Shown one piece after another: positions 62,258 to 64,000 of a stretch of 64,000 bases of DNA. A program made the position numbers and the translations under genes. The stretch covers positions 129,169-193,168 of the forward strand of contig NZ_JBHZGL010000007.1 of NCBI RefSeq assembly GCF_051900415.1, written 5' to 3'. The first letter of the stretch is position 1, and each line of letters begins with the position of its first letter. Under the pieces are notes generated by a model. It was not told where the DNA came from and ran no database searches. It saw nothing but the letters and a program-made list of their open reading frames with translations. This DNA is from Frateuria_A sp051900415. GTDB lineage: Bacteria; Pseudomonadota; Gammaproteobacteria; Xanthomonadales; Rhodanobacteraceae.

Positions 62258-63163
62258 TCAACTTGCAAACTCCTTGACGCACCAAACGACGCCCATCAGG
62301 AAGGCCACCAGCCAGAACGGCGACGGTCGCGATGGGTTGGGGAACTCGCCAGGCTCCAGATCCAGCACTGGCGAGACCACAAAGGGCTTGCCGTCCCTGG
62401 GCTTGGAAATCACGCTGCGCCCTTCCGGGGCGAAGTCCTGTTCCCGGCTCTGCTCCCGTTCCGCCTGGGCGAAGGCGGCCTGGCGCGCGGTTCCCCATTC
62501 ACCCGGATCAACCACGCCATCCTGGTTGCGGTCGAAGCGCTCGAGCAGCGCCGGCTGGTCCTGCTTCCAGCGGCCCAGCAGGCGAAGTGCCGCCTGCTTG
62601 ATCCCGGCGGCCGACGGGACGGTCGAGTGCGTGGTGAGCTGCCCGGCGACGTAGAGAGTGTCGCCTTCGTCCATCCGCTTTTCGGTGTAGCGGTATTTAT
62701 GCCCGCCCGGGAAGAGCGATGGGGGCCAGACAGGCCAGGCAGCTTCGCCATACCAGCGATCGCGGGCGTCGGCGAGGCGTTCTGAGCCGGCGATCTCGAC
62801 CACCACTTGCCCGGTGCCATCATCGAGCAGGAGCGGCGATGCGCTGGTGGCCTGTTTGACCACCTTCCACTCCGGGGCAGTCTTGTCCAGTCTCCAGGTA
62901 ACATGCCGCTCGATGGTGTAGCTCCACCAGGTGCAGGGTTTGCCGGTCATGGGCGCCAGCAGCGGCTGGCCGCCGACGTACCACTGTGTGCCGAACAGCC
63001 GGACGTAGCCTTGGGCCGCGGAACGGCATTTGGATAGCGGAACGCCCGCCTCCACGCCACGCGTGCGCTTCCACCAACGCAGCTGCTGCTCGACACTCCA
63101 CGCCAAGCCGGCGATCAAGACAATCAGCAGCGGTAGCAGGAGAGCTTCCAAATGCACGATCAC
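62258..63163 (-). CDS. GIDE-domain membrane protein with EF-hand (copy C)
   Basis: A 301-residue relative of the protein at 60535-61446: helix (about 6-24), GIDE blocks SKCRSAAQGYVRLFGTQWY, CTWWSYTIERHVTW and KYRYTEKRMDEGDTLYVAGQL, an EF-hand at 211-222 (DRNQDGVVDPGE, canonical ligands), and a C-terminal helix. The start is GTG at 63163 with AGGGGAAT upstream. It follows LemA copy C by 52 bases, forming the second LemA-GIDE pair. Confidence 0.87.
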   Translation of the reverse strand: MIVHLEALLLPLLIVLIAGLAWSVEQQLRWWKRTRGVEAGVPLSKCRSAAQGYVRLFGTQWYVGGQPLLAPMTGKPCTWWSYTIERHVTWRLDKTAPEWKVVKQATSASPLLLDDGTGQVVVEIAGSERLADARDRWYGEAAWPVWPPSLFPGGHKYRYTEKRMDEGDTLYVAGQLTTHSTVPSAAGIKQAALRLLGRWKQDQPALLERFDRNQDGVVDPGEWGTARQAAFAQAEREQSREQDFAPEGRSVISKPRDGKPFVVSPVLDLEPGEFPNPSRPSPFWLVAFLMGVVWCVKEFAS

Positions 63164-63215
63164 ATTCCCCTGGATGGCCGGACAACGCGGCGCGAGGCGT
63201 ACGCGGCAGGTCCTC

Positions 63216-63788
63216 TCAGCTGAAAAGCGCCTGCATGTCCACGTCGCGGGTCTCCTCGCTCGTGAAGTGCAGCAGTTCGGCGCCCGGGATATGGAACAGG
63301 CCGGCCACGAGATTGTCGGGAAATTGTTCCCGCCTCACGTTCAGGGCGTTGACCGACTCGTTGTAGAACTCGCGGCGATCAGCTAGCGAGCTTTCAAGCC
63401 CGCTGATGCGGCCCTGCAGGAAGCGGAAGGACTCGTCCGCCTTCAGCTCCGGATAATTCTCCGCCACGGCGTAGAGCTGGGTCAGGTCACGGCGCAGCTG
63501 CCCCTCCGCGTCCCCAAGCGCTTGCGGATTGCCGCGCGCCATGGCGGTGGAAACGTTCGAGCGTGCGGCGATCACCCGCTCGAGCGTGGGTTGTTCATAC
63601 TGCATGTACCGCTTGCAGGTCTCCACCAGCTTGGGAAGCTCGTCATGCCGCTGCTTGAGCAACACGTCAATGTTGGACCACGCCTTGGCGGCGTTGTTTT
63701 TCAACTGCACCAAGCCGTTGTACAGCGCCACCACATACGCGCCCGCGGCCACGGCCAGTGCGACCAGAACATATCCCTTGAAACCCAT
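63216..63788 (-). CDS. LemA family protein (copy C)
   Basis: A 190-residue LemA protein with one helix (YVLVALAVAAGAYVVALYN), AWSNIDVLLKQRHDELPKLVE, YEQPTLERVI, ENYPELKADESFRFLQ and a DVDMQALFS end. It is close to copy A throughout and likely arose by duplication. The ATG at 63788 is preceded by GGAAG. It heads the operon with GIDE copy C. Confidence 0.93.
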   Translation of the reverse strand: MGFKGYVLVALAVAAGAYVVALYNGLVQLKNNAAKAWSNIDVLLKQRHDELPKLVETCKRYMQYEQPTLERVIAARSNVSTAMARGNPQALGDAEGQLRRDLTQLYAVAENYPELKADESFRFLQGRISGLESSLADRREFYNESVNALNVRREQFPDNLVAGLFHIPGAELLHFTSEETRDVDMQALFS

Positions 63789-63831
63789 GTACTTCCGCCG
63801 GTCCTTATACGCGAGCATACAACCAGGTGGC

Positions 63832-63850
63832 GGGGACGGAGTTGGTTAAG
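63832..63850 (+). repeat. Half-site resembling the RAYT-type palindromes
   Basis: GGGGACGGAGTTGGTTAAG lies 93 bases before the transposase start and matches one arm of the palindromes at 58995 and 62198, as expected for a transposase-linked REP. Confidence 0.6.
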
Positions 63851-63942
63851 CCGAGGACTCACAACAGCCGGCCGACTTCCCGGACAGACCCCTGCTCCCT
63901 TCCGCTGCATGGTGGCGACTCCGTTCGAAGGAAGCCCGACCA

Positions 63943-64000
63943 TGCCACGGATGCCACGTCTGCTGCTGCCTGGTATTCCGCTCCACGTCACCCAGCGCGG
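63943..64000 (+). CDS. REP-associated tyrosine transposase (RAYT), N-terminus only
   Basis: The first 19 residues (MPRMPRLLLPGIPLHVTQR) are present; the gene continues past the right edge. This opening, with LPGIPxHVTQRG, is typical of IS200-like REP-associated tyrosine transposases, single-copy domesticated enzymes thought to mobilise REP palindromes. GGAAGCCC lies before the ATG. The catalytic region is outside the window, so integrity cannot be judged. Confidence 0.8.

Overview
The window is high-GC, densely coded DNA from a gammaproteobacterium, most likely of the order Lysobacterales (Xanthomonadales), family Rhodanobacteraceae (Dyella/Rhodanobacter/Frateuria-like). The placement is an inference from base composition, an L2-like class A beta-lactamase, a long TrpS with an extra C-terminal domain, DUF3182 and LemA/GIDE genes, and the repeat families. 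No prophage, plasmid backbone, CRISPR array or intact insertion sequence was seen.

Layout. 0-13.6 kb is mostly housekeeping: a trpS operon, arginase, tRNA-Thr(TGT), a birA-coaX-SPOR operon, a PepSY-phoP-phoQ operon, dusA, a TMEM175-type channel, fpr, and DUF3182 coupled to an alpha/beta hydrolase. 13.7-23.6 kb holds a secreted unknown protein, a MASE1 sensor with a degenerate transmitter, a DUF885 peptidase, a hemolysin III/PAQR protein, a TonB-like protein, and a cysteine-dioxygenase-like/FAD pair. 23.7-25.4 kb holds a nicotinamidase gene that runs into a tandem array of about 346-bp intergenic repeats. An inverted relative of the array lies at 18.7-19.0 kb. 25.4-42 kb is accessory in character: many small hydrophilic stress-type proteins, lipoproteins, a PIN protein, a hybrid histidine kinase, a three-gene overlapping operon with an HExxH membrane protein, an L2-like beta-lactamase, and an M14-type peptidase. 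42-58 kb carries membrane proteins, a prolyl oligopeptidase, a TonB-domain protein, an MFS exporter, DinB, a jelly-roll/7TM protein, an acyltransferase, and a dienelactone hydrolase/dehydrogenase operon divergent from a GlxA-type regulator.

59.1-63.8 kb is the most unusual block. It has three LemA genes and two GIDE-domain membrane proteins, each GIDE protein with a canonical EF-hand and each directly downstream of a LemA gene. A frameshifted two-helix membrane gene lies between the two pairs. Palindromes that resemble sequence just upstream of a REP-associated tyrosine transposase (RAYT), whose start lies at the right edge, are scattered through the block. This is the best candidate for an undescribed, possibly Ca2+-responsive, membrane system, and it may be undergoing repeat-driven rearrangement.

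Limits: all calls come from reading the sequence and recalling families. No database search, alignment or folding was run.
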